From Acidimicrobiia bacterium (lineage in GTDB: Bacteria > Actinomycetota > Acidimicrobiia > IMCC26256 > JAMXLJ01), in assembly GCA_024281095.1 (NCBI GenBank), contig JAMXLJ010000138.1:1-64000 (forward strand): 64,000 bases of DNA, read 5' to 3'. Below are positions 47,653 to 58,382 of the stretch, piece after piece. Each line of letters starts with the position of its first letter. Within the stretch, counting starts at the first letter, position 1. Position numbers and translations under genes: made by a program. The notes beneath the pieces were generated by a model that was not told the DNA's origin, did not search any database, and saw only the letters and a list, made by a program, of their open reading frames with translations.

Positions 47653-48306
47653 ATGTCGGCCATGTCGGATGCCGTCCGCCCCCAGTTACCCGGGAATTCG
47701 CAGGTCGACGTCATCGGCGCGACCGAGATCGGTGCGGCCGCCCATGTCGCGGCCCGCGCCCTGCACGACGACCCGATGTTCGTATTTCTCTCGAAGGACG
47801 CGCAGCGGCGCCGCCGGGCGCTGCCGGTGTTCCTCCGCGCCGTTCTGGAATCGGGGCTCGCAGGGCGGGCCACCTATGTCGCCCGGAGGAGCGGAGTGGT
47901 CTGCGGCGTGGCGGCGTGGCTGTCGCCGGGCACCTATCCCCTCAGCATCTCGCGCCGCGCCCGCCAGGCGCTCGGCGCGCTGCGGGCGTTGGCGGCGACG
48001 CCGCGGACCATTCCCGCCGGACTCAGCGCCATGATCGCGATGGAACGTGCACACCCGCTCGAGGAGCACTGGTACCTCGCCCTGCTCGCGGTGGATCCGG
48101 CCGAACAGGGGCACGGATTCGGCGCCGCGCTCCTGCAGGAGATCCTGACGCGTGAAGGCGCCGACCTGTGGCCGGCGTATCTCGAGACGACGAACCCCCG
48201 GAACCTTGCGTGGTACGGGCGCTTCGGATTCGACGTCGAGGAGGAGCTCCGTCCGATCGCCACCGGCCCGGCGATCTGGACCATGCGAAGGCCGTCGGCG
48301 GGCTGA
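47653..48306 (+). CDS. GNAT-family N-acetyltransferase
   Basis: HWYLALLAVDPAEQGHGFGAALLQEIL...AYLETTNPRNLAWYGRFGFDV. Confidence 0.92.
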   Translation: MSAMSDAVRPQLPGNSQVDVIGATEIGAAAHVAARALHDDPMFVFLSKDAQRRRRALPVFLRAVLESGLAGRATYVARRSGVVCGVAAWLSPGTYPLSISRRARQALGALRALAATPRTIPAGLSAMIAMERAHPLEEHWYLALLAVDPAEQGHGFGAALLQEILTREGADLWPAYLETTNPRNLAWYGRFGFDVEEELRPIATGPAIWTMRRPSAG

Positions 48307-48419
48307 CCGGTTCGCGTCGATCGGGACCAAGGTCCTCCGCACAACGATCCGATCGGCCCTACCTGGTCACGCCGCGTTCCGGCACGATGCGCACAGATCG
48401 GGTGGCTGCGACTTCGCGG

Positions 48420-48466
48420 AGGGCCGGGCGTGTCGGGGACTTGACACGCCTGGCCCTCTTGCTTTT
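48420..48466 (+). terminator. Rho-independent terminator
   Basis: AGGGCCGGGCGTGTC-ggggactt-GACACGCCTGGCCCT (15 bp, one G.U) followed by CTTGCTTTT. Confidence 0.8.
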
Positions 48467-48505
48467 GCGCGCCCGTCTGCCGGATGCGGTGTGCGATCGA
48501 GCGGC

Positions 48506-49102
48506 TCAGAGCGGAACCGGCAGGAGGAACGCGTCCTCGTTCCAGTTGCGCACGACCCGGGTCTCACGCTCGAAGCCGAGCACCGACAGCGTCGCCGTGT
48601 CGAGCGCGAGGACTCGACCGCACTCCGGACCGAGCTCCAGCCAGCACGCCGCGAGCACTCGCAGGATGTGTCCGTGCGCGAACAACGCGACGTCACCGGG
48701 GACCGTGAGCGCCCGAGCCACGACCGCCTTCGCCCGTTCGGCGACCTGTTCCAGCGTCTCACCGCCCGGTACGCGACCGGTCCAGATGGTCCACCGCGGA
48801 TCGTGCTCGCGGATCTCGACGGTGGTGCGGCCCTCGTACTCGCCGTAGTCCCACTCGCGGAGGTCGGGCTCGATCTCGGCCACGTCGCCGTAGCCTGCGA
48901 TACGGCACGTCTCGCGTGCGCGGAGCAGCGGACTGGTGAGCACCAGCGCGAACCGCCTCCCGGCGAGGCGACGCCCGAGGGCCGCGGCCTCGCGGCGCCC
49001 GGCGTCGTTCAGCGCCACATCCGTCCGGCCCGTGTGACGCCCCGACTGCGACCAGTCGGTCGTGCCGTGACGCACGAGCCACACCTCTTGAGGCTCGGTC
49101 AT
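48506..49102 (-). CDS. Histidine phosphatase (phosphoglycerate-mutase-like) family protein
   Basis: VWLVRHGTTDWSQSGRHTGRTDVALNDAGRREA...LREWDYGEYEG...ALFAHGHILRVLAACWL. Confidence 0.92.
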   Translation of the reverse strand: MTEPQEVWLVRHGTTDWSQSGRHTGRTDVALNDAGRREAAALGRRLAGRRFALVLTSPLLRARETCRIAGYGDVAEIEPDLREWDYGEYEGRTTVEIREHDPRWTIWTGRVPGGETLEQVAERAKAVVARALTVPGDVALFAHGHILRVLAACWLELGPECGRVLALDTATLSVLGFERETRVVRNWNEDAFLLPVPL

Positions 49103-49109
49103 GGCCGGG

Positions 49110-50504
49110 TCACACCTCGGGATCGTGCCAGCCGCCATGGGACGCGACGAGCCGGTCGGCTTCGGACGGCCCCCACGTGCCCGGCCGGTACGGGATCGCG
49201 GCCGGATGGTCGCGAAGCACGCCGTCAACGACGCGCCACGCAGCCTCGACGCCGTCTTCGCGTGCGAACAGCAGCGGCTCGCCCTCCATCGCGTCGCCGA
49301 TCAACCGCTCGTAGGCCGACATCTCGTCGGGGCCGGCGTTGCAGACGTACAGCTCGAGCGGTTCGCCGACGAAATCCTCGCCGGGCTTCTTCGCACGCGC
49401 GCCCAACGCGATGGCCACGACAGGGTTCAGTCGAAAGCGCAGATAGTTCGTCTTGCCCGGCGGTGGCTCCGAATCGGCGAAGACGCGCTGCGGTGGCGCC
49501 TTGAGCTCGACCATCACCTCGGTGCACGTCACCGGAAGTTTCTTGCCCGTCCGCACGTAGAACGGCACCCCCGACCACCGCCACGAGTCGATCATGCAAC
49601 GAGTGGCGAGATACGTCTCGACGTCGGAATCCGGCGCGACGCCGTCTTCGTCGCGGTACCCCTCGAACTGGCCGCGCACGACGTCGTGCGGCCGCAGGGA
49701 CCGCATGGCCCGGAACACTTTCTCCTTCTCGTCCCGCAGCGATTCGACACCGCCGCCGACGGGCGGTTCCATCGCGAGGAGCGCGATGACCTGGAGCAGG
49801 TGGTTCTGCACGACGTCGCGCAACGCGCCGACCTCTTCGTAGAAGCGCCCGCGACCTTCCACGCCGAAGTTCTCCGCCATCGTCACCTGGACGCTGGCCA
49901 CGTAATTGCGGTTCCAGACGGGCTCGAGAAAGGAGTTGGCGAAGCGGAAGTACAGGATGTTCTGTACGGGCTCCTTCCCGAGGTAGTGGTCGATGCGGAA
50001 CACCTTCGACTCCGAGAAGACCTCGTGAAGCGTCCGGTTGAGAGCCTCGGCCGACGCGAGATCGCGGCCGAAGGGCTTTTCCACGATGACCCGACCGTCC
50101 TTGGCGCACCCGGACGACCCCAGTGCGTGCACGACGGTGGGAAACAAGCTCGGCGGGATCGCGAGATAGTGCGCGGGGAACCGTGAGCTGTCGAGCGCCG
50201 CATGCAAGCGATCGAAGGTGGCCGGGTCGCGGTAGTCGCCGGTCACGTACGACATCGATGCGGCGAGCTTGTCGAAGGCCGCGCCGTCGTCGATGCCTCC
50301 GCCGAACTGCTCGATCCCGTCACGCGCCCGCTGCCGGAGCTGCTCGATGCTCCAGTCCTCCGACGCGACCCCGATCACGGGCGCGTCGAGATGGCCGCGC
50401 TTCGTCATCGCGTACAACGCGGGGAAGATCTTCTTGTGCGCGAGGTCCCCGGTCGCGCCGTACAGCACGAGGGCATCCGACCGCGGCATACCGGTGCGGG
50501 TCAT
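49110..50504 (-). CDS. zwf: Glucose-6-phosphate 1-dehydrogenase
   Basis: [64 protein letters not shown]. Confidence 0.96.
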   Translation of the reverse strand: MTRTGMPRSDALVLYGATGDLAHKKIFPALYAMTKRGHLDAPVIGVASEDWSIEQLRQRARDGIEQFGGGIDDGAAFDKLAASMSYVTGDYRDPATFDRLHAALDSSRFPAHYLAIPPSLFPTVVHALGSSGCAKDGRVIVEKPFGRDLASAEALNRTLHEVFSESKVFRIDHYLGKEPVQNILYFRFANSFLEPVWNRNYVASVQVTMAENFGVEGRGRFYEEVGALRDVVQNHLLQVIALLAMEPPVGGGVESLRDEKEKVFRAMRSLRPHDVVRGQFEGYRDEDGVAPDSDVETYLATRCMIDSWRWSGVPFYVRTGKKLPVTCTEVMVELKAPPQRVFADSEPPPGKTNYLRFRLNPVVAIALGARAKKPGEDFVGEPLELYVCNAGPDEMSAYERLIGDAMEGEPLLFAREDGVEAAWRVVDGVLRDHPAAIPYRPGTWGPSEADRLVASHGGWHDPEV

Positions 50505-51520
50505 GCGCCGGCTGCCTTCTCGAGATGGCCGCCGAACTCCTTGCGCATGGCCGACTGCACTCGGTTCGCGAACTCCGCATGTCCCTGCGACGCGAAGCGG
50601 GCGTAGAGCGCGGCTCCGAGCACCTGTGCGGGAACACCCTCCTCGATGGCGGCCTGCATGGTCCACCGCCCTTCGCCCGAGTCGGATACCCGGCCGGAGA
50701 ACTCTTCGAGCTTGGGCGACTTGTAGAGCGCCGCGGCCGTGAGGTCGAGGAGCCACGATCCGATGACGCTGCCGCGCCGCCACACCTCGGCCACGGCCGT
50801 GGTGTCGATGTCGAAGTGGTAGTACTCCGGGTTCTGGAGTGGTGCTGTCTCGGCGTCGAAGGCTTGTTTGCGGGTGCCCACGTCGGCATCGTGCAGGATG
50901 GCGAGCCCTTCGGCGAACGCGGCCATGATCCCGTACTCGATGCCGTTGTGAACCATCTTCACGAAGTGGCCCGCCCCGTGCTCGCCGCAGTGGAGGTACC
51001 CGAACTCCTCCGGGGCCGGTTCCCCGTCGCGCCCCGGCGTACGCGGGGCGGTGTCGACGCCGGGTGACAGCGTGCGGAAGATCGGGTCGAGGTGGGACAC
51101 GGTCTCGTTCTCTCCACCGATCATCAGGCAGAAGCCACGCTCGAGCCCGAACACGCCGCCGCTCGTACCCACGTCGACGTAGTGGATGCCCTTCGCGTCA
51201 AGCTCCTTCGCCCGCTTGATGTCGTCGCGGTAATAGGAGTTACCGCCGTCGATGAGGATGTCGTCACGGGAGAGGAGATCGGAGAGCTTGTCCACCATCT
51301 CGCTGACGAACGCGGCGGGCAGCATCATCCACGCCGCACGCGGCTGCGTGAGCTTCCCGACGAAGTCTTCGAGCGACGACGAGCCGGTCGCACCCTCGTC
51401 CGCGAGCATCTTCACGGTTGCCGGGTTGACGTCGAACACGACGCATTCGTGACCGTCGCGCATCAACCGTCGCACGAGATTCGCGCCCATCCTTCCGAGG
51501 CCGATCATTCCGAGCTGCAC
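50501..51520 (-). CDS. gnd: 6-phosphogluconate dehydrogenase, decarboxylating (short type)
   Basis: [77 protein letters not shown] start. Confidence 0.95.
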   Translation of the reverse strand: MQLGMIGLGRMGANLVRRLMRDGHECVVFDVNPATVKMLADEGATGSSSLEDFVGKLTQPRAAWMMLPAAFVSEMVDKLSDLLSRDDILIDGGNSYYRDDIKRAKELDAKGIHYVDVGTSGGVFGLERGFCLMIGGENETVSHLDPIFRTLSPGVDTAPRTPGRDGEPAPEEFGYLHCGEHGAGHFVKMVHNGIEYGIMAAFAEGLAILHDADVGTRKQAFDAETAPLQNPEYYHFDIDTTAVAEVWRRGSVIGSWLLDLTAAALYKSPKLEEFSGRVSDSGEGRWTMQAAIEEGVPAQVLGAALYARFASQGHAEFANRVQSAMRKEFGGHLEKAAGA

Positions 51521-51522
51521 GT

Positions 51523-53172
51523 TCAAACCTCCCGGTTGTCGGAACCGCCGCCCGTTCGTCGCTCGCGGTACCGGCGGATGAGCGCGTTGGTGGAGCTGTC
51601 GTGACGGAGTGGGGCATCGGGATCCTGGAGCTCCGGCACGATGCGCGACGCGAGCACCTTGCCGAGCTCCACGCCCCATTGGTCGAACGAGTTGATCCCC
51701 CACACGGTGCCCTGCGTGAACACCTTGTGCTCGTACGTCGCGACGAGCTGCCCCAGCGTGTAGGGCGTCAGACGGTCTGCGAGCAGCGTCGTCGTCGGCC
51801 GGTTGCCGGGAAACGTCCGGTGCCGCGCGAGTTGCGGGTCGACGCCTTCCGCGGCGACCTCGCGCTCCGTCTTGCCGAACGCCAGGGCCTCGGTCTGCGC
51901 GAGGAAATTTGCCATCAGCAGGTCGTGATGATCGCCGACCGGGTCGTTGGGCTGCACGAACCCGATGAAGTCGCACGGCACGAGCCTCGTGCCCTGGTGT
52001 ATCAACTGGTAGAAGGCGTGCTGGCCGTTCGTTCCCGGCTGACCCCACACGACCGGGCCGGTGTCCACGTCGACGGGCGAGCCGTCGAGGCGCACCGACT
52101 TGCCGTTGCTCTCCATGTCCAGCTGCTGCAGGTAGGCGGGAAAGCGCTCGAGGTGCTGGCTGTACGGCAGCACTGCGTGCGTCTCGGCACCGAAGAAATC
52201 GATGTACCAGACGCCGATCAGGCCCATGAGGACCGGAAGGTTGCGCTCGAACGGCTCCGCGCGAAAGTGCACGTCCACCGCGTGGAACCCGTCGAGCATC
52301 TCGCGGAAGTGCTCGGGGCCTATTGCGACCATGAGCGACAGGCCCACGGCCGAGTCCATCGAGTACCGGCCGCCCACCCAGTCCCAGAAGCCGAACATGT
52401 TCCGGGGGTCGATGCCGAACTCCTCCACCTTCTCGGCGTTCGTCGACACCGCGACGAAATGTCGCTCCACCGCGTCCTCGTCGAGTGCGGCGACCAACCA
52501 GTCCCGCGCCGCGCGCGCGTTGGCAAGCGTCTCCAACGTCGTAAACGTCTTGGAGCACACGATGAACAGCGTCTCGGCGGGATCGAGATCGCGAAGTGCC
52601 TCGGTGATGTCGGCACCGTCGACGTTCGACACGAACCGGAACGTCATGTCACGCCGGCTGAAGTCCTGCAGCGCCTTGTACGCCATCGCGGGGCCGAGAT
52701 CGGATCCCCCGATGCCGATGTTGACCACGTTCCGAATGGGAAGCCCGGTCGCGCCTCGCCACTCCGCCGAGCGGACCTTGTCGCTGAACTGGCCCATCCG
52801 GTCGAGCACGTCGTGAACCTCGGCCACTACGTCGACGCCGTCCACCACGATCGACTCCGTGCGCGGCGCACGGAGAGCGACATGGAGCACCGGGCGGTTC
52901 TCGGTGACGTTGATGCGCGCGCCCGCGAACATCTCGTCGATCCGGGTTCGAAGGCCTACGGCCTCCGCGAGTGCGCACAGCTTGCGGATCGTCTCGACAG
53001 TCAGGCGGTGCTTCGAGTAGTCGAAGTACAGGCCGTCGAACGTGAGCGCCATCCGTTCGCCCCGCGACGGGTCCGTGGCGAACAGGTCGCGGAGATGCAC
53101 GTTGCGTATCGCGGCGAAGTGGTCCCTCAGTGCGTGCCACTCGGGCGTCTGATGAAGGGGGGTGTCTGTCAC
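51523..53172 (-). CDS. pgi: Glucose-6-phosphate isomerase
   Basis: [58 protein letters not shown]. Confidence 0.97.
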   Translation of the reverse strand: MTDTPLHQTPEWHALRDHFAAIRNVHLRDLFATDPSRGERMALTFDGLYFDYSKHRLTVETIRKLCALAEAVGLRTRIDEMFAGARINVTENRPVLHVALRAPRTESIVVDGVDVVAEVHDVLDRMGQFSDKVRSAEWRGATGLPIRNVVNIGIGGSDLGPAMAYKALQDFSRRDMTFRFVSNVDGADITEALRDLDPAETLFIVCSKTFTTLETLANARAARDWLVAALDEDAVERHFVAVSTNAEKVEEFGIDPRNMFGFWDWVGGRYSMDSAVGLSLMVAIGPEHFREMLDGFHAVDVHFRAEPFERNLPVLMGLIGVWYIDFFGAETHAVLPYSQHLERFPAYLQQLDMESNGKSVRLDGSPVDVDTGPVVWGQPGTNGQHAFYQLIHQGTRLVPCDFIGFVQPNDPVGDHHDLLMANFLAQTEALAFGKTEREVAAEGVDPQLARHRTFPGNRPTTTLLADRLTPYTLGQLVATYEHKVFTQGTVWGINSFDQWGVELGKVLASRIVPELQDPDAPLRHDSSTNALIRRYRERRTGGGSDNREV

Positions 53173-53317
53173 GAGCTACTCCTGCGCGGGGGTGTCCACA
53201 GCCTTGCGCATGAGGCGACCCTGTGCGGTCGCGTGGCCGGGTCGGCACTGCCAGGGCTCTCGCCGAGTTGCCCGGGTATCCCTCGCTTTGGTGGGCGGGG
53301 CGGCGAAACTGCGCCGC

Positions 53318-54223
53318 GTGCGGGAGCGACGCCTGCAGCTGCGACATCCACTCGATCTGGCCCTCACGCTCGGACCGCTGCAGCGAGGTCGGTTCGACCC
53401 GTGCACCAGGGTCACGCCACGCGAGGTGTGGCGCGCGACGGGCACGCCGGCGGGCGCGGTCGCCGTGCGCATCCGCCACGAGGGTGGCGTCGTGGTCGCG
53501 ACGGTCTGGGGGTCCGGCGGAGCGTGGGCCCTGGAGCAGCTGCCACGGCTGCTCGGCCTGCACGACGACCCGGCCGTGTTCGAACCGCGTGACCCGCTGC
53601 TGCGCGAGCTCCACAGGCGGCATCCCGGCCTTCGCCTCGGTGCGACCGATCAGGTGATCGAAGCGCTCGTCGCGTCGGTGATCGAGCAACGCGTCACGTC
53701 GGTCGAGGCCCATCGCAGCTACGCGCGCCTCGTGCGCCGGCACGGCACGCGGGCTCCCGGGCCTGCCGCGGCGCGGGGCATGTACGTCCCGCCCGCGCCC
53801 GAGCAGCTCGCGGGCATGCCGTACTGGGCGTATCACCCGCTGGGGATCGAGCGCTCCCGCGCCGAGACGATCCGGCGTGCATGCACGCGTGCATCCGGGC
53901 TCGCCCGTCTCGGCTGCCGCGAGTCCGATGTCGTGCACCGTTCGCTGCGGTCGTTGCGCGGTGTCGGCCCGTGGACCGCGGCCGAGGTCGCCGCGGTAGC
54001 CCTCGGCGACCCGGATGCGGTGAGCGTGGGCGACTACCACCTGCCGCACCAGGTGGCGTGGGCGCTCGCCGGCGAGGCCCGGAGCGACGACGAGCGGATG
54101 CTGGAGCTGCTCGAGCCCTACCGGGGGCAGCGGGCGCGCGTGGTTCGGCTGATCACACTGGCCGGCCTCGGCCCCGCGCGGCGTACCCCGCGGGCGCGCC
54201 TGCGCGCGATCGAGCACATCTGA
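53318..54223 (+). CDS. DNA-3-methyladenine glycosylase II-like HhH-GPD protein
   Basis: SLRSLRGVGPWTAAEVAAVALGDPDAVSVGDYHLPHQVAWALAGE; start uncertain. Confidence 0.85.
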   Translation: MRERRLQLRHPLDLALTLGPLQRGRFDPCTRVTPREVWRATGTPAGAVAVRIRHEGGVVVATVWGSGGAWALEQLPRLLGLHDDPAVFEPRDPLLRELHRRHPGLRLGATDQVIEALVASVIEQRVTSVEAHRSYARLVRRHGTRAPGPAAARGMYVPPAPEQLAGMPYWAYHPLGIERSRAETIRRACTRASGLARLGCRESDVVHRSLRSLRGVGPWTAAEVAAVALGDPDAVSVGDYHLPHQVAWALAGEARSDDERMLELLEPYRGQRARVVRLITLAGLGPARRTPRARLRAIEHI

Positions 54224-54250
54224 GCCGGCGCCGCCTACGACGCGCGCCAG

Positions 54251-54616
54251 TTACTCCGGCGGTTCGCTCAGCGGCGTGCGCCCGGCGAAGCCGTCCTCGG
54301 GCCAATGCCACCAGTCCACGGCAGGCTCGCCGACGATCCAGCACAGCCAGTACTCGCGGCCGCTCGGGGCGATCGCGGGGAAGTCGACGAGCCCGCGGTC
54401 GACGTCGCGCAGCACGATGCCGTCACGGCGCAGTTCCTCGAGCAGCGGGCCGATTCGCGTGTCGACTGCTGCCTCGCCCTGTCCGTTCGACGAGCCGTTG
54501 CCGGAGACCCGGCCGGCGCGCTCACGTGTCGCAGCGACGACCTCGCGGATGCGCTCGACGATCGCATGGACGCGTTCCAGCGCGCCGTTCGCCTCGTCGA
54601 CGGTCCAGAACCGCAT
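54251..54616 (-). CDS. DUF2203-family protein
   Basis: MRFWTVDEANGALERVHAIVERIREV...GIVLRDVDRGLVDFPAIAPSGREYWLCWIVGEPAVDWWHWPEDGFAGR. Confidence 0.9.
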   Translation of the reverse strand: MRFWTVDEANGALERVHAIVERIREVVAATRERAGRVSGNGSSNGQGEAAVDTRIGPLLEELRRDGIVLRDVDRGLVDFPAIAPSGREYWLCWIVGEPAVDWWHWPEDGFAGRTPLSEPPE

Positions 54617-54694
54617 CACTCCGACGATAGGACCCTGAACCGGCACGGGTATACGCAGGGGGCGCGCGCACGGACGCCGGTACGATGCCCGGTC

Positions 54695-55633
54695 GTGAGT
54701 CGCGTCGCGTACTTCGGCCCCCGGGGCACCTTCACCGAGGAGGCCGTCCTCACCCAACCCGATCTGGCGGGCGAGGAGATGCTCCCATTGGCAACCGTGC
54801 CTCAGGTCATGGCTGCGGTCGAGCGCGGCGACGCGCACCACGGCGTCGTGCCGATCGAGAACATGATCGAAGGCTCGGTGTCGGTCACCCTCGACACGCT
54901 CGCGTTCGAGAGCGATCTGCTGATCCAGCGCGAGATCGATCTGCCGATCGTCCTCCACCTCTGCGCCCGTCCCGAGACCCGCCTCTCCGACGTCCGCACG
55001 GTGCTGTCGCACCCGCACGCGCACGCGCAGTGCCGCGTGTGGATGAGCCGGAAGCTTCCCGACGCCGAGCTCGTGGCCGCGAACTCGACCGCGGACGCAG
55101 CCCGCCAGGTCGCGCGGTCGAAGCGCACGGACAGGGCCGCGATCGGCACCGCGTTCGCGGCCCGGCTCTACGGCCTGGAGCTGCTCGCGAGCGAGATCGA
55201 GGACCACCCGGAGAACCAGACCCGCTTCGTGCTTCTCGGCCGTGGCGTCCCTGCGCCCACCGGTCACGACAAGACCTCGATCGTGTGCTTCCAGCGTGTC
55301 GACAAGCCCGGATCGCTGCTGTCGATCCTGCAGGAATTCGCGGCGCGGGGCATCAACCTCACGAAGCTCGAGTCACGCCCCACCAAGCAGGGCCTCGGCG
55401 AGTACTGCTTCTTCATCGACGCGGCGGGGCACATCGCCGACGAGGTCGTGGCCGACTGCCTGCGTGCGCTCGCGGCGCGGCAGGCGGAAGTGAAGTTCCT
55501 CGGCTCGTACCCGGTCGCGGGTGAGGAGGAGGCCCACGCGCGCCGCACGGCCGTGTCCAAGGCCGAACGGGCTGCGGCCCGATGGATGCAGGAACTGCGC
55601 GAGCAGATCCGTCCGGAGCAGGCGCCGTCGTGA
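54695..55633 (+). CDS. pheA: Prephenate dehydratase with ACT domain
   Basis: RVAYFGPRGTFTEEAVL, VVPIENMIEGSVSVTLDTL, NQTRFVLLGRG, ESRPTKQGLGEYCFFIDAAGH. Confidence 0.95.
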   Translation: MSRVAYFGPRGTFTEEAVLTQPDLAGEEMLPLATVPQVMAAVERGDAHHGVVPIENMIEGSVSVTLDTLAFESDLLIQREIDLPIVLHLCARPETRLSDVRTVLSHPHAHAQCRVWMSRKLPDAELVAANSTADAARQVARSKRTDRAAIGTAFAARLYGLELLASEIEDHPENQTRFVLLGRGVPAPTGHDKTSIVCFQRVDKPGSLLSILQEFAARGINLTKLESRPTKQGLGEYCFFIDAAGHIADEVVADCLRALAARQAEVKFLGSYPVAGEEEAHARRTAVSKAERAAARWMQELREQIRPEQAPS

Positions 55634-56883
55634 TCGACCTGCGCCGGCTTCGAACCGAGCCGGAGTACCGACGTGGCATCGAGCGCAAACGGGTGCGTCC
55701 CGGCCTGATCGACGAAGTGCTCGAGGCCGACGACGAGCGCCGGCGCCTGCAGACCGAGGTTCAGAAGCTGCGCGAACGGCAGAACGCCGCTTCGAAGCGG
55801 ATCGGCAAGGCGCCACCCGACGAGCGTCCCGCGCTCATCGAGGCTGCCGCGGCGCTGAAGGAGGAGCTCGCTGCGCTCGAGCCCCGGCTCGCGGAAGCCG
55901 AAGCGCGTGTGAGCTCGCTCGTGCTCCAGTTGCCGAACCCGGCCGACCCGCGTGTGCCCGACGGCGGCGAGGAGGACTCGGTGGTGTTGCGGGAGGTCGG
56001 CGCGCCGACGCCCGCGCCCGCGCTCGATCACGCCACGTTCGGCGCCGTGATGGGTTTCGTCGACACCGAACGGGCCGCGGAGATCAGCGGATCGCGCTTC
56101 GCCTACTTGCTGCGCGAAGGCGCGTTGCTCGAGCTCGCCCTCGTGCAGTGGGTGATGTCGCGCCTCGTCGCGGAAGGCTTCACGCCGGCCATCCCGCCGG
56201 TGTTGGTGCGCGAGTCGACCATGGAGGAAGCGGGGTTCTTCCCCACCGACCGCAACCAGGTGTACGAGGTCGACGGGGGCGAGCTGTTCCTCGTCGGCAC
56301 GTCGGAAGTGCCGTTGTCGGGCCTGCATCGGCGTGAGACCCTCGACGCGTCGGCTCTGCCCCTGCGCTACGGCGGGTTCTCCACGTGCTTCCGCCGGGAA
56401 GCGGGCACGTACGGCAAGGACACGCGCGGCATCTTCCGGGTGCACCAGTTCGACAAGGTCGAGATGTTCTCTTACGCGGATCCCGAGCATTCGTGGGACG
56501 AGATGGACACGCTTCTCGCGATCGAGGAGTCGATCGTCGGCGGCTTGGGCCTGCCGTACCGCATCGTCGACATCGCCGCCGGAGACCTCGGCCCGGCCGC
56601 GGCGCGCAAGTTCGACATCGAGGTGTGGCTGCCCTCCGAGCAGCGCTACCGCGAGCTGACGAGTTGCTCGAACTACCTCGACTACTCGGCCCGGCGTCTC
56701 GGCACGCGCGTGCGCGACGACGGTGACACGAGGCTGGTCCACACGCTCAACGGCACCGCCTGCGCGGTGGGGCGCACGCTGCTGTTCCTCTTCGAGCACT
56801 ACCAGCAACCCGACGGCGCTTTCGTGGTGCCAGACGTGTTACGCCCGTACACAGGGTTCGAACGCGTCGAGCCGCGCGGCTGA
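55630..56883 (+). CDS. serS: Serine--tRNA ligase
   Basis: MIDLRRLRTEPEYRR-type start, LVGTSEVPLSGLHRRETLD, YGGFSTCFRREAGTYGKDTRGIFRVHQFDKVEMFSYADPE, ELTSCSNYLDYSARRLGTR; GTGA overlap with pheA. Confidence 0.97.
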   Translation: MIDLRRLRTEPEYRRGIERKRVRPGLIDEVLEADDERRRLQTEVQKLRERQNAASKRIGKAPPDERPALIEAAAALKEELAALEPRLAEAEARVSSLVLQLPNPADPRVPDGGEEDSVVLREVGAPTPAPALDHATFGAVMGFVDTERAAEISGSRFAYLLREGALLELALVQWVMSRLVAEGFTPAIPPVLVRESTMEEAGFFPTDRNQVYEVDGGELFLVGTSEVPLSGLHRRETLDASALPLRYGGFSTCFRREAGTYGKDTRGIFRVHQFDKVEMFSYADPEHSWDEMDTLLAIEESIVGGLGLPYRIVDIAAGDLGPAAARKFDIEVWLPSEQRYRELTSCSNYLDYSARRLGTRVRDDGDTRLVHTLNGTACAVGRTLLFLFEHYQQPDGAFVVPDVLRPYTGFERVEPRG

Positions 56884-56934
56884 CGAGCGGTGCGCACGAC
56901 CCGGCGCCGGCGCGCCCCCGCTACCCTCGTGCGC

Positions 56935-57020
56935 GGAGGGATGCCGGAGTGGCCGAACGGGGGAGTCTTGAAAACTCTTGAGCGAGAGCTCCGCGGGTTC
57001 GAATCCCGCTCCCTCCGCCA
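56935..57020 (+). tRNA. tRNA-Ser (anticodon TGA)
   Basis: GGAGGGA/TCCCTCC acceptor, GGAGT-CTTGAAA-ACTCT anticodon arm, long variable arm, CGGGTTCGAATCCCG T-arm, encoded CCA. Confidence 0.96.
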
Positions 57021-57050
57021 GGGGGTTGTCGGGCCGGCGGTGATGGCCGC

Positions 57051-57530
57051 GTGAGCGGCGTGCGCGACATCCCCAGGGTGCACACGCCACCGGGCGGCTA
57101 CGGCACCGAGATGCCGCCGCCGGTGCTCGCCGGGTGTACCGATCCGTTGCCCTCGGGCGCGCCGGACCTGCGCGGGACATGGAAGGTCACCGATGCTCGA
57201 TCCGATGGTGGGCCGCTCGCGGCCGACCATCCGATCTGGCAACACGTCGAACGCATCGAGCAGGCGGGCGATCGCGCCGTCATCACCGCCGGCGGTGTGA
57301 TTCACGACATGGTCGCCGACGGCACGTTCGAGCACGGTGTCGACGATGTGATGGCGCTCGACCTGACGACGCGCATCAACGTCGCCGCGTCCTACGAGGA
57401 CGGCGTGTTGGTGTTGCGCCCGCGCGACATGCCCGGTTTCGAAGTGCGACGTTTCCGCGAGGGTCCCGAGCTCGTGTGGCAGTACGGCCCGTTCTTCACG
57501 ACCCGCAGCGTCCGGATCGCCGACGCCTGA
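57051..57530 (+). CDS. Hypothetical protein
   Basis: 159 aa, GTG start, coherent lipocalin-like beta-rich sequence; no family recognised. Confidence 0.6.
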   Translation: MSGVRDIPRVHTPPGGYGTEMPPPVLAGCTDPLPSGAPDLRGTWKVTDARSDGGPLAADHPIWQHVERIEQAGDRAVITAGGVIHDMVADGTFEHGVDDVMALDLTTRINVAASYEDGVLVLRPRDMPGFEVRRFREGPELVWQYGPFFTTRSVRIADA

Positions 57531-57584
57531 GGCGCTCGCCGGCGCTCAGTCCGCCGCCCGGACGTGCACGGTCGGTGCCGCCCG

Positions 57585-58298
57585 CTACAACAGGCCGACC
57601 CGAGGCGCGCACCCCCAGCCCGTGTACCCGAAGCGCGCTCGTACGCGTTCGGCTACGACGATCTGTTGGTCACGCGTCGCGAGGCCGGCGTTCGACGCGA
57701 AGTCTCCTCCGCCGAAGTCGTTCCATGTGCCGTTGTAGAAGCCGAGGCCACCGGAGAAGCGCGAACCGCGCATGCTCCAGTTGCCGCCGGTCTCACATTG
57801 CGCGAGCCGGTCCCACACTGCATCACGCGCGCGACGCGCGATCGCAGTTTCGGCGTCGCGCGCGACAGCTGCTTCGTGCGCGGCAGCAAGCTGCATACGG
57901 ATCGCGTGGTCTGTCGACATCGCGCGTCCCTGCGGATCCCGCGACAAGCTCTCGCGCGTCGGCGCGGAGAGCGCGTTCGCGAGCGCGACATCGTTCAAGA
58001 CCTCGGGATGGACGCGCGCCGGACGCGCCGGACGCGCCGCGCTGCCGGATGCGCCGGCCGCCATCGTGAACGCGACCGACCCGGCAACGGCGGCCGCGCA
58101 ACAAACGGACACGACCGTCACATTGTTCCGATGTCGCCGGCGGCGACGCGATCGTGACGTCGGTCTGGTGCGGGAACGAGCGTGGCGGGAAGACCGCGAA
58201 CCGTGCGGGTCACCGTGAACCTGAACCTCTTGCTCACGGTTGGCCGAGCGGCGCTGACGGGCCGAAAATGACCCGCGCGTGGACGTCGTGGACTGCAT
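57585..58298 (-). CDS. Secreted transglycosylase, resuscitation-promoting-factor (Rpf)-like domain
   Basis: WDRLAQCETGGNWSMRGSRFSGGLGFYNGTWNDFGGGDFASNAGLATRDQQIVVAERVRARFGYTGWGCAP. Confidence 0.9.
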   Translation of the reverse strand: MQSTTSTRGSFSARQRRSANREQEVQVHGDPHGSRSSRHARSRTRPTSRSRRRRRHRNNVTVVSVCCAAAVAGSVAFTMAAGASGSAARPARPARVHPEVLNDVALANALSAPTRESLSRDPQGRAMSTDHAIRMQLAAAHEAAVARDAETAIARRARDAVWDRLAQCETGGNWSMRGSRFSGGLGFYNGTWNDFGGGDFASNAGLATRDQQIVVAERVRARFGYTGWGCAPRVGLL

Positions 58299-58382
58299 GC
58301 AGTGGGTCTCCTTGCTCCGGGGTCCGGAATCGGGCCGGCCGAGTCTCCGTTCACCGCGCCATCGCTCGCCTCGGAGGGAACG

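Noticed and set aside
51601-53592. 663-aa plus-strand ORF
   Set aside because: Antisense to pgi, which has unmistakable motifs
55500-55640. T-box leader for serS
   Set aside because: serS start overlaps pheA stop; no room for a leader and no T-box core
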